From positions 372,001 through 436,000 of the forward strand of contig CP145426.1 in assembly GCA_036867785.1 (NCBI GenBank): DNA of 64,000 nucleotides. Direction: 5' to 3'. The translations under genes and the position numbers were made by a program. The notes beneath the pieces were generated by a model, which was not told the origin of the DNA, made no database searches, and saw only the letters and a list, made by a program, of their open reading frames with translations. Within the stretch, counting starts at the first letter, position 1; the number at the start of each line of letters is the position of its first letter. The stretch is from Plasmodiophora brassicae (lineage: Eukaryota; Endomyxa: Phytomyxea; Phytomyxea; Plasmodiophorida). Below are positions 33,901-47,368 of the stretch, one piece after another.

Positions 33901-34422
33901 CCAGACGTCGCCGAAAAAGTTCGCGACCGGCCTGAGCAGCGCGTCGGGCTCGCCGAACGGGACGCTGCCCGCCTCGAGAATGCGCAACTGCTGCGACAGC
34001 AGCTGCAGTCGCGCATCTTCGTGCCTGACTGACGAGGCCGCGGGGCAATTGAGGGCGTGCGCGCGGTGCAGGACGAACGCGGCACTGGCGGTGTGCAGGG
34101 CGGACGCCTCGCGGTCGTCGGTCGTGATCGATGTCAGGTCGCGGAGGAACGTGCCGACGCCGGCGCAGAAGTCTTTTTCCGGTTGACCGGATGCCGCCGC
34201 GATGAACGACAGGAGCAGGCAGCGGCGCGTGTCGGTGCTGAGTGCGGATGTGAGCGCACCGGGCAACGACGGCTTGGAAATGGCGACGCCGGCCCGTACT
34301 GGGTCGTTCTTGTACTCCCGGCAAGCCGCTATTGAATTGTGTTCCGCGAGGGAACACCATGGTACTGCGTGAATCATGATGACGATGATGATGGTGAGGG
34401 CAGGCACGCTGGAGCCCCCCAT
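24728..34422 (-). CDS. Giant DUF3638/DUF3645 protein with signal peptide and GPI-like tail
   Basis: Exons 34422-29200, 29147-27961, 27908-25700 and 25642-24728 (introns 52, 52, 57 bases) give exactly 3,177 codons plus stop. Residues 1-26 look like a signal peptide (ALTIIIVIMIHAVPWCSLA). The central part matches DUF3638: RPDQFNDIL, then a Walker-A-like LMAAGKTFVLGTLMALAKADG, then QRARVITFSR. Next comes a DUF3645-type block: LQGYSGTLENRFIFPD, ALIDIGAHFKGVRNVEVARDVL, QAVIFYDE, YYDHRHITGSDVPQ, MRMRKF. Family members are very large eukaryotic proteins often labelled ubiquitinyl hydrolase; I do not consider that activity proven. A Glu/Gln-rich run (EQVQEQEEEQQQEQ) precedes the last exon. The C-terminus SGSASATTTAFITVVAAYALHLLI fits a GPI-attachment signal. 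Entry into the secretory pathway is unusual for this family. Confidence 0.85.
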
Positions 34423-34712
34423 GGTTTGGCTATGCGATGCGCAGGCACCACCGGTGAATCCTAAGGCTATCCGATAGCGGAATGATCAACCGGCGCAGAA
34501 GCCGGAATTCGGAAATCATCACCGGATCGATCCACGTCAGTGTCGTCCTTGGCCGGAAGCTGGCCACCTATCAAGTCATGCAATGATCCGGGCAACGTCA
34601 GTTGCGTCACGACCAGCGGCACGAACTGCGGGCCCCTATCGACGTCGTTGAACGTGGCTCTGTATTGTCGGATGAATCGGTTTCCTGACCTTGGCCTAGG
34701 GAAACGATGGCG

Positions 34713-37700
34713 TCAGCATGTGAACTGCGAGTTCAGTTGCGCGTCGCTGACGAAGTGCGACCCTCCTCCGCAACGCCATCCCGAGCCGCACTTATACCAG
34801 TTGAAGCCCGCTGGGCACGACATCAGCCTGCGTAGCTTCTCCTGGACCTCCCTGGCCTTGCGCTCCTCTTCCTGGCGCGCCGCGAGTTCCTTCTCGCGAC
34901 GCTCCCGTTCCACCAGCTCCAGATGCCGGCGTCTGGCCTCGTCCTGCTCGCGACGGATTTCTTCCATGCGCTGATCGTGCAGGCGTCGTGCCTCCTCCGC
35001 TTCCTCCTCCTTCCTGCGTATTTGCTCCTCGTTCAGACGTTTCGCTTCCTCCAGTGTCGCCCAGTCCGCGTCGGACACGCCCGCATCACGACCCGGGGCC
35101 GTTTCAGGGGCGTCCGTTCCATCAGGATCGGGTCGACTGTTGACGTTCTCGGCTCGTGCGAATACGTGCTCGGTAGCAGAATGGGGTCCATCACTCGTCA
35201 TCGCTGCGTCTGGATCCAGCGATGGAAGATCCCTCAACATCGGCGCTGCGTCCGGGGGCCTCCGTTGCGCAATCATCTTAGAGACGGCCCTCTCAACATC
35301 GTCCAGCTGCAGGATGAGTTCATGCTCAGGCGCGTTGACCACACGCGACGCCCGCTGCTTCATCGCCTTCTCCCATAACGCCGTGACATCGCGCCCGTTC
35401 GCCCAGCCGGGAAACCTGATCAGTTGTTCGCATCCAGCCTTGACAATGTTGATCGCCGCATCCGGAATCGATAAACCCTCCTTCCTGGCCTTATTGCTGA
35501 AGAAGAGCGCACAGTCGCCCGCGTCCCAGTCGTCGAAATCAAAGACGTGCGTGATTCGCGACTTCAGACCAGAGTTGCGGTCCAGCATGCGATCCATGTC
35601 GCTGGCAAATCTCGCATCAGCCAGACGCCTTGTTGTGCGCGACCACGCGATTGCTTACGCGGCATATCCGGCGAGAATGATGACCATTCCTTGGTACTGC
35701 TCATCGGTCATCGCTGCGACCAGAGTTGTGATGGCTTCTAAACCGAAGCTGCCGTTCCCCAGCTCATAGGCCTACCGATTGGATCAGCCAGGCTTCCAAG
35801 TGCCGTATGATCGAAACAGACCTCATCAATAAAGAGCACGCCGCCCCTTGCTTCCCCGAGCTGCTGCTCGACTGCCTTTTTCGTGTGACCAACGTATTCG
35901 CCTGGACAGTAATTACACGTTGGTATCGACCGCATGTGTTACGAGCGCGCAGGACAATGGCTGACCAGTCAGGCCCAGGCCGCTGCTCTCCTTTGTACGA
36001 TCCGTTGGAAGGATGCCCAGCTGGAACAGGATCTTCGACATGGCACGAGCCACGGTGGTCTTTCCTGTGCCAGGATTCCCCTACACGAACACGAATCAGA
36101 CAGAGAAGAGACGCCCTATTACGCAATGTGTGCTGATGTACGCGAAACACGAAGTGACCGATAGGCGGCAGAGGCGATCCTTCGCCCTGAGCGACTTGGA
36201 TGACGTTGCGTATGGCGACCAGCTCGGCCCGGATCGCATCAACCTTGTAGAGGCCATCCAGGAGTTTCAACGGGTCCACGGAGTCATCAATGGACACCCC
36301 GTCAATGTCGTCAGGCTGCAGAACGATGCCATCCGTCCCAGGGTGCAACGAAGCCTTCGCGACCGCGGCCTTGAGCAAGTTGTCGACGGCGCCAGCGTTG
36401 CCGAAATTCGCCTGACCGCGCTGCATCGACAGCACGCGGATCGCCTTCTTGCTCACCTCGTACATGACCTTTATGCCCTGCTTGAGACATTTCGAATTGA
36501 AAATGGTCTGTACGCGGTGCCCATCGAGTGTTAGCACTCGCCATCAACCTTCATCACGCGCAGCAACGGACCAGAAGTTGGGAGTCGTCGTAATCCTCGA
36601 AGCGGAACGCATAGTCGAAAGCGAAGCGACGCGCGAGACCCGGGTTCGTCTTTCGCATCATTTCCGACATGTTCTTCTCATATCCCAATAGAAGCACGGC
36701 GATGTCGTCACTTTCGGTCCCTTGCACCTTCTCAACGATGACATCGAGGACCTGGTTGCCGTACAGGCCGTCCGCCAAGTTGTACGCTTCGTCAATGACA
36801 AGAACTTTACCGCGGGCGTTCTCTATGATGTTGCTGGCTTTCTTCTGCGATTCACCGACAACAGACCCGACGAAGTCGCTTGCTGTCTTGAATACGACAC
36901 CGCCCACAGACAGAAAGTTCAGCTCCTTGAGCAGGTCAGCGTAGAGATGGGCACAGGTTGTCTTTCCCGTTCCTATGACGAACTGTAAGGTCGGCACCTG
37001 ATTCGCATGTTTCCAATGGAGATACCAGGATTGCCCAGGAACAAGCGGTTCAAAATCACGGGACAGCTTGGTTTTGCACTGTAGCCGGAGCTGGTAATTC
37101 TTTGAACACACGCTCACGAACTCGACGACGGATTGCTTGACAGCGGCCCAGCCAGTCATGCCGTTGAATTTGTCCAGGATGCGTTTGACCTTGGGATTGT
37201 TGAGCGGGTCCTCGCCAACAACGTCCTCGATCTTGAGCTCCATGTGCGACGTGTCAAAATCATCACATGACATGCGACGATTCGTTGCGGTTTCGATTAG
37301 CTTCCTGACGGCCCTGGCGTTTCCGAACCCTTTCCTGTTGGCTGCTTTTGACAGTTCATAAGCAACCAGATTCCCGATGGCTGGGTCGGCGTTCCATCCC
37401 TTGTCGGACAGCTGCGATTGCCAGATCGTCTTCAGCTCGTCTTCGTCGAAGTCCTCAAAGACGATCTCTTGGAAGCGCGACTTCAATCCATCATTGTACG
37501 CGAACAGCTTATTCTGTATATCATCTTGTCAAGAGCAAAGATCAGAATCACAAACCAAGTCGGCAACATTGCCAGTGGGTCACCTTCGTATCCAGCAAGA
37601 ATGAAGCTAATGCAATCTCTCATGCTCTCCGAGCAAGTAAGAAGCTCTGCTACGATCGGTTTGCCTTTGAAGTCTCCAATGGGGTCCAAGTCGTACGCCT

Positions 37701-40700
37701 CGTCAACAAATATCGTTCCATTGCCGCACGACTTGATCGCTTTACGGAACTCGTCCACGCCATCGTCCTTCAGTTGCTGCGCCGTCAACTCGATGAACGT
37801 TTCCGACCTCCTCATCCCGCAATCCTTCAGAATTTGAGCGAACAGGCGAGCCACTGTGGTCTTCCCCGTGCCTGCATAAGTTCTCGTCAGCCATGTGATG
37901 TCGTCATTCGTCAATACGATACTGACCTGGGTTACCAAGGAAGCAGAAATTTAACGTCATCGCGTTCTTCCTTCGCTTCTCCGCATCCATCTTGTTTCGC
38001 ACAAGGGCCGACTTGAAGATGAGGACCGCTTCGGTTTTCACTTTCTTCAAGCCCGTCAGCGCAAGCAGCTCCTCCATGGCATCGGAGTGACAGCGTTCGC
38101 TCTCCTTCAGCTGCTCCCATAACGACTTTGCGGATTGCGATGTCACGTCGGGCAAGACATCGCCAACCCCGGTGGACTGTTCAAGACACGCGAGCTCGTC
38201 AGGTGTCAGCCAGTCCTTGGCGCAGTCCTCGTAGCATTTAACGAACGCCGTCAAACACGCCCGGGATTCAGCGGGGTTGCTGTTCTTTGCCAGACGCGCA
38301 GCAGCAACGATTGTGAGGGGATGGGCTCGACGCGAATCGACACTGTGAACGTATTCCTGGAACTCGTGTTCGGCATCGGCCGCGAAGTCGAGATGCAACA
38401 GCTCGAGGCAGCGGAACAGTTGCAGTTCCGGTACCTTCAGCGACGCTGACAACGTCTTCAAGTACTCGAGGCCCCCGAACGGACCGCCCGTCGACGGAGG
38501 CGATTCTGTAGCATCCGATTTTGTAAACTGGAGTTTCGCGATAAGGCGTGCCTCTAGAGAAGGCGCAGCATCCTTATTGCCTCGCGTGAACAACCGCCCA
38601 TCCCATGGACCAAACTGGAGTCCGGACAATCGAGTCGCAAGGAGCATGTCCAAATGTTCGCGATGGCGTTCCCGGAAATCGACGTTCGTACTGGAAACAG
38701 CCGTGGTTCGCTGTTGTTGGGACAGTGCCTTTGCCTGGATGTACACTGGGCCAAGATCGACATCTTCGGGGAGCGAACTGGCGACTGCAGAGATCGTGTC
38801 ATGAGACGCACAGATAGCGTGAGATGCCGATAATGCGAATGGGTCCCATAGCACCAACGTTGTACTGCCATCTTTCAGATGACGCTGGACAGCATCAAAC
38901 CCGTTTTTCCTGTGCTGTTGGACCCACTGCTTTGACTGCACAAGCATGTCCTTTGCCTGCTGCTGAGCTTTCAATTTCTGCTTATTGCTGCCCTTGCTTC
39001 GCGGAGCGGGACCTTTCGGAATATCGGGCGGGTCGACGAGGACATGGCAGGTGAAAGCCACACCGATGACAAAGTGCAGATCGCTACGTGCCCCCGATTG
39101 CTTACGAGAGAGTAGGACGCCTTCGATATTTGGACGGGTCCAAGGATACACTTGAACTCCATGAAGCGTGGCGGGTTTGACATGGTCCGATAGACGGAAG
39201 TCTTTCCCGGAATCATTCACGGGAATGAACCACTTGGTGACAGCGCGTCTGTATACCGGGCGAAGCCAAGCGTCATCCATCGACAGTAGCCAATCCCTGA
39301 AGTTCAAGAGCATGACCAAGAGATTACAACGAACATCGCCCTCGTTGCGAGGCAGACATCTCAGTGATGTGAGCTTCGATTCGTCAAGATCCGCAGTAAG
39401 TACGTCCGGGTCGATGGGTGGCCGTTCGTCTTCATCCAGCAGGCGGATGTCCTCATCAAGATGATGTTGTATGCAAGAGGGACATTGCTCAGGGACTCCT
39501 TCGGAGCATTGCGGATACTTGAACCTGTGCCCAGCCTCGCATGTCCAGAGTGACAATGTCGCACAAGTAGGGTGCGCCGCAAGATGGCAAGGTTGGATGA
39601 CGGTTGCCCTACAAATATCAAAATTCCAACATTGTCGTTCGACAGTCTCAGAGCAGGGTTCTTTAAGGCTGACATCACGGAGACAACACTTGAAAGACAC
39701 GCTGTGCCCACATGAAAGTGGCTCGGAGAGCACGACATCGCATTCCGGAATGCGAACTGGCATGTCTCGCCGGAGACAAGCAATAGCTTGAAAACAAGGA
39801 ATCCAAACAGAATGCCCACAGCCAGAGGCTCGGCGAAGCTCGACAGGGACGGAACATTTCGAAATGTAACTAGACAACGCGGTAGGGACCGTGCTGGGGC
39901 TAACATCCCAGTTGTCGTGGAATATCCCATTTTGAATTGACGTCCACGAGGGCGATACCATAAAACCGGGCGGCCAGGCACCCCAACCGTTGAAACCTCG
40001 CAAGTGGCACGGGATAATGACCGGATGATTGCACAAGGGATTCGTCACTGTCACCTGAACGCAGCACCGCGCCGGTTTTCTGGCTTTCGCGCAAGTCATC
40101 TTCTCCTCATGTCCACATTTGCGAATCAGCGTGACGTCCACCGAGCACCGAAGAGCGATTTTGCAAGGGGGTCCAAACGCGTTGACGTCGTCTTCGTTCA
40201 CGATGGTAACAGGACAGCGAACCGACGTTAAGGCCCCGGCTGCCTGCAGAGTCTGCTTTTGGATACAGGTTGACGTGAATGGGTGACCGCATTCCGGGTT
40301 GATGATCGTTTCCTTTTGATCGCAGCGGGACGCGTGCTGCGCCATATCAAACGCACCACTACATTGCAGCGATATCTCATGACCGCACTTGCGCTGAAAT
40401 AAGACGGTGTTCTTGCAGGTGGAGTCTTTCGGCCCATAAGGTTGACCTTCGTAGACAATGCCCTCTGACCCAAGCGTGTTGCCTGTCCACGAATCCAGCG
40501 CTGCCGCACGTTTGCACGGTACGCTCGCCGAGTGGCCGCATCGTGGAAGGTTCAGTTGCATCATTTCGTTACACGTGAGAACAGCCGCGCCACACTCATA
40601 CTGATCCTTCAGGTAGCAAGCGACCTTCTTTTCATGGCCGCATTTGGGACGATACAGGACCTGAGCTTTACAGTGGGTAACGAAAGAGGGCGTGCGTTCC

Positions 40701-43700
40701 CAATCGGTGAACACGGAGCAGGTCAAGTTGATGTCGTGACCGCACGCGTACACATAAGGTCGAAGGGCCGGCTGTGAGCACATAGGCCAATTCAAAGCAC
40801 CAGTGGAATAATCATGCTCTTCGGCGCACGTGACACGAATCGAGTGTGAACATGGCATCTCCACGTCCACCGGTTCCTGGCACCGGTACAGTGCCATTGC
40901 ATCGTCAATGGTGTCAAGCGGCTGAGGCGTCTTACGGAATAGTTTGGCCACTGCAAAGACGCGCGTGCAAGTCAAGGCTTTACGGTGGTGAGGGCAAGGC
41001 GATGCAATCGGCACGCTGCATTGCGCATTGTGGTCGAGTCTCGGCCAATGGCATCGTAACCCGCACATGTGCGTGCAACTCAGAACCGAGTCGCATCGCA
41101 GGTCGCAGAACCCAAGCGACACCTACAGGTTTCAATGCACCGCTTATTAGAACAAACCAGCAATGGTGACGGGCGCACTGGTACCTCATCAGGATTGCGT
41201 GCCATGAACAGGCTGTCTCGGTGCAACGGGCAGCACAGAGGCAGCTCTGTACCCATGCGAGGCCCGTCATACACGACGATTGCTTTGTTAGCGTTGTCGG
41301 AATCGCCCGGCGCCTTCAGAATGTCAAGTGCGCGTTTCCAGTGTTCAGCGCCCTTGGCGTTAAAGTACCCGGCATTGCCGACAATGAACAGGCCAAGTCG
41401 AGCACGGCTCAGAAGAACTATCATCCTGTATTGATGTCAGAATGTGCCTCCATAATGAAGAATTCAAACCGACCTGTTCTGGAGTCTGACAAACGGCGAT
41501 TTTGATTTCTCGTCGGCCACCAGTGATACAAGCACAACGTCCGCTTCATCACCCTGATATCTGTAAATGTCATAAGGCACGGAATGCACATTGAGTAGCA
41601 ACGAAGACGCTACCGATCGATTGTAGATACCACACAAGTATCCTGGATAATGGAGGTGTCTAAGCGGCGTCCAGCGAGGAGACGGACGTCTTGCAGTTTC
41701 TTCCGGATTAACATTAGCTGGCCTAAGCCCTGGCATTAGAACGGCAGCAGCGTTGAACTTTGCAAAGGTACCTTTATACGGCGTGATTACAGCAATCGAT
41801 GTCTTCGGAACACCGCAATCACTATAAGAGGTAAATCAGCGCAGCAAGCACACGCAATCTCATATGCCACGTACACAAGGTACTTCGCCAGCCGGCACAC
41901 CATGTCTGCCTCTAGGTTGTTCACCTTGCTGAGACCGACGTCAGCTCGGGTTTGAGACCCCGTGTGCTGCCAGAAGAAGATAGATGGCGCAATGCCTGGC
42001 ACTTCCCGTCCTTTGCATGTCACTCTATCAATCAGCGACATCTGCCTTGTTGAGCGAATTGCGGACGACTGCCCAATCAACTTGGTAGAGCATATCTCAT
42101 GGTCTTCGATCGCAGTTATGCCATGGTAGAATTCCCGAGTCAGATCAGCAATATTCTTCCGCATACGCCGCTGAATGGACAGAACGGTGTACGGTACACG
42201 ATTTTCTCGCGGTGCTCGAACAAGACGTTCAAACATGCTACAAAGGAATACAAGTCATGTTCGGACAATACGCATCCCGTCCAAGCAACGTACCTCACAT
42301 TAATCTTGTTAATCCTTTCGTATTCAAATTTCGACATCAGCGAGGGCGACTGTAGCAAGGTCAGGCCGGGGTCGTAGCAGATACAGCAGCGCTCCTACCA
42401 ATTGAAGGTGGTCACCAATTTGCTCAAACTTGCATGTCGAAGAGCTGATACACGACAGCAGAAGCGGTTCTAGGACTTCCGATGCTTCCTCGACAATGAC
42501 GGCGAATGGGTTCAACGCGCGGATAGCCTCCAACCGCCCGATGCAACTAACAATCGTTCCTCCCAGGACAGCTTTGCCCTCGTAGACGTGTGCTTTGGCG
42601 CGTACTTCTGCTTCCAGGAAGGACATCCGAGCTTGATCTATTGCGCGCGTCACAATTGACGAGACGCGATCGTGCAGTGTCCATGCGACGAATATAAAGG
42701 CCTCAATGATCGCCCAGCGTTCATCGAACGAACTGTCCCAGGTCCACTTGGACGGATGGACGAATTCGTGTTCACCTTGGGATCTCGCAACGGGCTGGCA
42801 TTTTTCGTCGCTGGACTCGTCCTCGTAGACATGTTCGTCGTCAACTGGGACGCTCGTCGCAACGTCGTCAGCGCCAAATACCTCACGAAGGTGCAGAAGA
42901 TGGTCTGGATCATCGACGTCGTCGGGATTATCAACGGGCACATCGCGAGCAGTCTCATCATCGCTGCCGCCGGTCAACAACCATTCGTCATCAACAATAT
43001 CAGTGTTGCTGGCCTGCTTGTGGTCGTGCTCTGCATCACCTACAGCGCCATCGAGAGCCTCATTCGCGAACGAATCCTCAGGAGTCACCAAGTCGAAGGG
43101 CATGAAATCATCCGATTCGACGACAAGGTCGTGCTGGTCACTTTGGACCGCTTCGCGTTCAACAGCGACAAGGTCTTCGTCGACAGGGATTGTGGAATCA
43201 GGCGCGACTGCCGTTGAACGCGCCTCGGAGATAGCGTAGTCCTGATGGTTGCCGCAGTACCCAGTGCCAGGGAGCACATTTCCTTTACAACGACGCCGCT
43301 TCTTGGTCACCGCCTGGCATATCGAATCCGTGAGGCTGTCGCCAAGAGGTGAAGAGCGCGAAACTGGCGTTTCCCCCAAAAGATGACGATGGTTGCGACA
43401 AAACGGCACCTCTGACGTTCCAAACGAGCGGCACCTGACCCCAGATCTCGTAAAGGCACGGCAGGGAACGCGAACGTGCTCTTCGCAATAGAGCGAGTCT
43501 GGCGATACCACCACTTTCATGCAGGTACCGTCATCAACGCATAGCGGATGATCAGAGCAGGTGTTCCGAGGGTACTCGTTCACGGCGCACTGTGCGACTG
43601 CTCCCAGGTGAAGGCATATCAGACAAGCGTGCTCTTGACAGAATATCTGAGGTGAAGGCAGACGTAGTTCTCCACAAGACGCCTGCTGACAAGCGTGGGC

Positions 43701-46700
43701 TGAACAATAGATCTTGCCAAGAACGACGGCATCTGGACAGTGCACCGACGCTGTGGGGCCGACATGAGTACAACGATGCTCCGCACAGCACTTGGATCCC
43801 AGATCACTCGGTCTAGTACACTTCGAGTCGCCTGCAAGACTAGAATCTTCGACATCATCGTCAAATTCGGCGTCCCTCAGATGCCGATCTGGCCTATAGA
43901 TGTCATCGTAAGAGCACGGCGGTTGCGGTTCGAAACCTGGGAAAGCTCAGCAGATAGCAGAACAAAAGAGTAGTACCCGTACCGGTAAGCCACCGATGAA
44001 GGACTTCGCAGCTATCCATGCTCTCGTCATAATGCTGTGCGAAGAGGTTAATGTTGGCCAATGCCAGGATATAGGTTGGTTAAATGGGAAACGAACCTTA
44101 ATTCCGTTGTACAGCATGGCAATCGCATCATACCCCATGGCGCATGTATCATGCTTGACGTTGATAAAATACTGGGCGAAGGTATCAAACGTCATGCTTG
44201 TCCATCTTTCGTGAGACGCAACGTCCTCAAGGGATAGCTCAGCACCTGACCCAGACACCAAATTTATAATCTCGACGGTCCTAGAGTTCGCATCAGCAAC
44301 GGCCATATAGCATGCGGTGCCGACAATACCTAGCGACGGCTTGCTGTAACGTTGAGGCCGCCGTGTAGGTGCTAGTCTTTCGACGCTTGGCTTCGTCCTC
44401 ATTTGCCACGTCCGCGTGCAACCCCATGGCATCTGCACGAGCTGAAAACAATGCCTGAAGCGCTTCCGCGAAGGTGTGGTATTTCGTTCGCAGGTCGCAC
44501 ACATCGGACAGCTTCGACCGTGCGGCCTTGACACCTGGATCATCATACCATGCGCTGCGTTCGACGTATCGACTAAGAGAAGGTTCGCTGCATCCGCCGC
44601 CAATTCGAATCATCGAAACACTGGGTTCAGATTTCACCAGATCGCACAGGAACTCATCGATCGCATGATTCTACAGAGAAAAACGTCAGCGTTAATACAT
44701 GTCAGCGCAACACGTCCCACCTTATAACTGAGCACCAGGATCGGAGGACGCCCGACAGATGGATTAGTCATCATCCACAGTTTTCGCACGATGAGCATTG
44801 CCCGAGTCATCACCACGCCGACATAAGATTTGCCAGTGCCTGGTGGCCTGCCACGAAACATTCAGAGTACCGTTCCAGAAACGCGGCAGCCGAGTTACCC
44901 GAGAGTGCAGTGTACCGGATATGTTAACGCGTCCAGGAAGCTCTGCATCTGTCCTGGATCAAGTGTAGTCTTCTTCACAAGGAGCTCCAGTTTGTGCTGG
45001 AGTGAATCGCGGACATTGGGATCGCGTCGCAGCTGAATGATCGGGTCGATCATCGAGTTGTCAATCAACTTGGTCACATTTGCCCTTATTACTTCGTCCT
45101 GAAGATGATGACTGCCAATGGGCGAGGACACGAATTGCGTCTGCTGATCGTGCGCTCCATCACCATCAACGTCAGCGTCATTGTAGTCAATAGCATGGTC
45201 GACAGAGTGGCGTGGCGATAGGTTGAGCAAAGCGCCATTCTGGAAAGGTAATGTGGACACGCTAAGGTGCCCGAGGGCAATAAGCACGGGGACGAATTCG
45301 GGAACGAATATCTGGCAATCAATTATCGCGATTTGATCACCGTGTTTCAGGTCGATGCTGGTGAGGCGCGTCAGCCGGGACACATCTGATAAATCAAATA
45401 GAGTGAAAGCAATCTACACCGAGCAGAGTGAGCATCGACAGCATATACATCCTTCGCGTAGCAGACCTGTTTGCGTTCCCGGCGCTTGAATTCGTCGCGC
45501 GACTCCTGTTGCGAGTGCACGACGATCTCGCCCCACAAAATTCGATCGGACAGGCGCAAGCTGGCCTTGGGACCCGACAGCTTCACGATGCCGATCAAGT
45601 TCGGTGCGCACAGGCGCGTGGTGGTCTTCCAGTTCGGCGCGATGGCGGGAGGTCGACGACTCTCCAGCTGGTCGGCGAAAATCCGACCATCGAAGTTCAC
45701 TTTGACAACGCGAGCGTCATAGATATGGGTGGAAGAATAACGTCCAGGAGGTCCTCGCAGTGCTTCTTTCGCCTTGGCCGCGCATGGGTTACAAAGGCCA
45801 CGGTTGTGGAACTTGTTCGGGCAGGCGAGAACGACCGGGCGCGTACAGCGCGGCGCCATGCAGGTCAGTGACCCCGACCTCTCTTCGGGGATCGCCCACA
45901 GGGTGCGCCCGCACGGACGACCTTGTTGGTCGTGATCGTGGCAATGCGGCGTCAGGGCATAGCTACCGTGCTCGAACGTGATGGCCACCCAGACCTTGAG
46001 CACGGTTTCAAAGTAATCATGCGTGGAGTCGTAGACGCCTTGCGATCTCGTTCCAGGAACCTTCATCACGGGAACTTCCGTTGCTTGGAAGATCGACGTC
46101 GTCGAAAGCCATGCAATAGTAGCATCGCGCCATTGCAGGTACGCTTGCGAATCCACGCGTGATAACGCTGACCCGGCAGATGACGATGTCGATTCGGACG
46201 ACGAAATCGTCTGGCACGTCTTAATGGTCCAAGGTTTCTCCAATTCATCCTGTGTTCGCCGATCAGTACATGAATGTACAGAGTAAGATAGCACAGGTTG
46301 TACCAGCAGCTCGCTGATCTTTGATTGCGCCAGACGGTGCTCCTTGTGCCTGGCGTCCAGAGCCCCGGACGCGCAACCGAGTATGCTTTCCAGTGAGTGC
46401 CTCACGTCAGCGGGTGCCAGGTTCCAACAGGTCTTCATCAGGCGCTGAAAGCGTGCAAGTCAACAGGTGCATCCGACACCCTGTAATACATGTACCTTGG
46501 TCGCGTTGACGCAAGCTTCGACGTTTCGAACGCGCTGTTCTTGACCGGCCTGTGCGGATCCTTTGATAAAACGTTCAATTGTAAGCGAGAAATCTGGCAA
46601 CCGCTCCCGTCAGAACTTATAAAGATGAGCAGCGTAGCGCGCATTACCTGATAGAGGCACCGTCGCAACCGGTGCTTCGTTCGAGAACGGAATCCGGGCC

Positions 46701-47092
46701 AGGGCTGTGACCAGAGTCGCCAAGACCTCCATGCTCAGCGAATTGCGCACGTCGCCAGACCACGCGGCGATCCAGAGATCGCGCCCGACAACGGAACACA
46801 GCAGCTTCACCAGATCAGTGTCCGTCTTTCGCGCCAATGTTTCAACGAATCCTGACACCACACGCTGGCCGGGTCCGTTCTGCTCTGGTACCGCTCCATA
46901 ATTGAAGTCTCTTCGTCCCGGAGGTCGCGGGCCTCCGCGCGAACCGCCACGATCCGGCGGACATCCATAACCTCCTCTCCCACGACCCGAAGGTCCGTTC
47001 CCGCGCCCGCGACCGGCATACGGGGCCGATCCCCGTCCACGACCGCGTCCACGCCCCGAGTCGCCGCGATAAGGCGGCGGAGGCGTCGGCAT
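34713..47092 (-). CDS. Giant ZNFX1-like helicase / NFX1 zinc finger / triple CbxX AAA protein
   Basis: About 3,700 residues over 20 or so small exons (first ones 47092-46648, 46593-46496, 46444-45420, 45357-44899, 44847-44721, 44670-44351, 44280-44097, 44034-43983, 43936-42399). Order: RGG-rich N-terminus; SF1 helicase with GPPGTGKSYVG at the 44899/44847 junction and YKNHAIDEFL; a Cys/His-rich insert with C-x-A---G--C----C--H units (43.1-43.9 kb); the EEASEVLEP box and GDHLQL; VSMFERLVR, QRRMR, ITPYKG, YQGDEADVVLVSLV, LSRARLGLFIVGNA; a long NFX1-type cysteine region (41.1-39.5 kb); then three CbxX/CfqX AAA modules (GNPGTGKTTVARLF at 37.95 kb, GTGKTT near 36.96 kb, and a third, degenerate one at 35.7-36.5 kb); a charged coiled coil; and a Cys-containing tail. 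Fungal relatives share this layout. Likely RNA surveillance or silencing. A further 5' exon before 47092 is possible. Confidence 0.85.
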
Positions 47093-47368
47093 GCCTGTCG
47101 GTCTGTGGTTGTCGAAGACAGCCACCAATCCGGAATGAAAGCCGTTGCGGCCAGATCGGCGCCATGGAATGCGGCCGTTGAGAAAAAGGGGGTGCTCCTC
47201 ACGGTGACGGGCGCGCTCTCGTTGTCGACTACCGTATTCCTATAATGGGAGCCAACTGGGCGGCGACAGATTTGGAAATCTGGGCCTCGCCCACCCAGGT
47301 CCGTCTGCAGGAGGATTCGGCGACCGGAGGGCATTGCGACACTTTACTGGGATGCCGGGTAGAGATGA

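Noticed and set aside
42672-43217. Hydrophobic plus-strand frame resembling a membrane protein
   Set aside because: It opposes the acidic linker exon of the ZNFX1-like gene; Asp/Glu codons read backwards give Val/Ile/Leu, which creates false membrane helices.
46807-47334. 175-residue minus-strand frame starting 240 bases before the ZNFX1-like start
   Set aside because: It overlaps the RGG-coding exon in another frame. It could include a true upstream exon, but no splice pair or homology supports it, so I kept ATG 47092.
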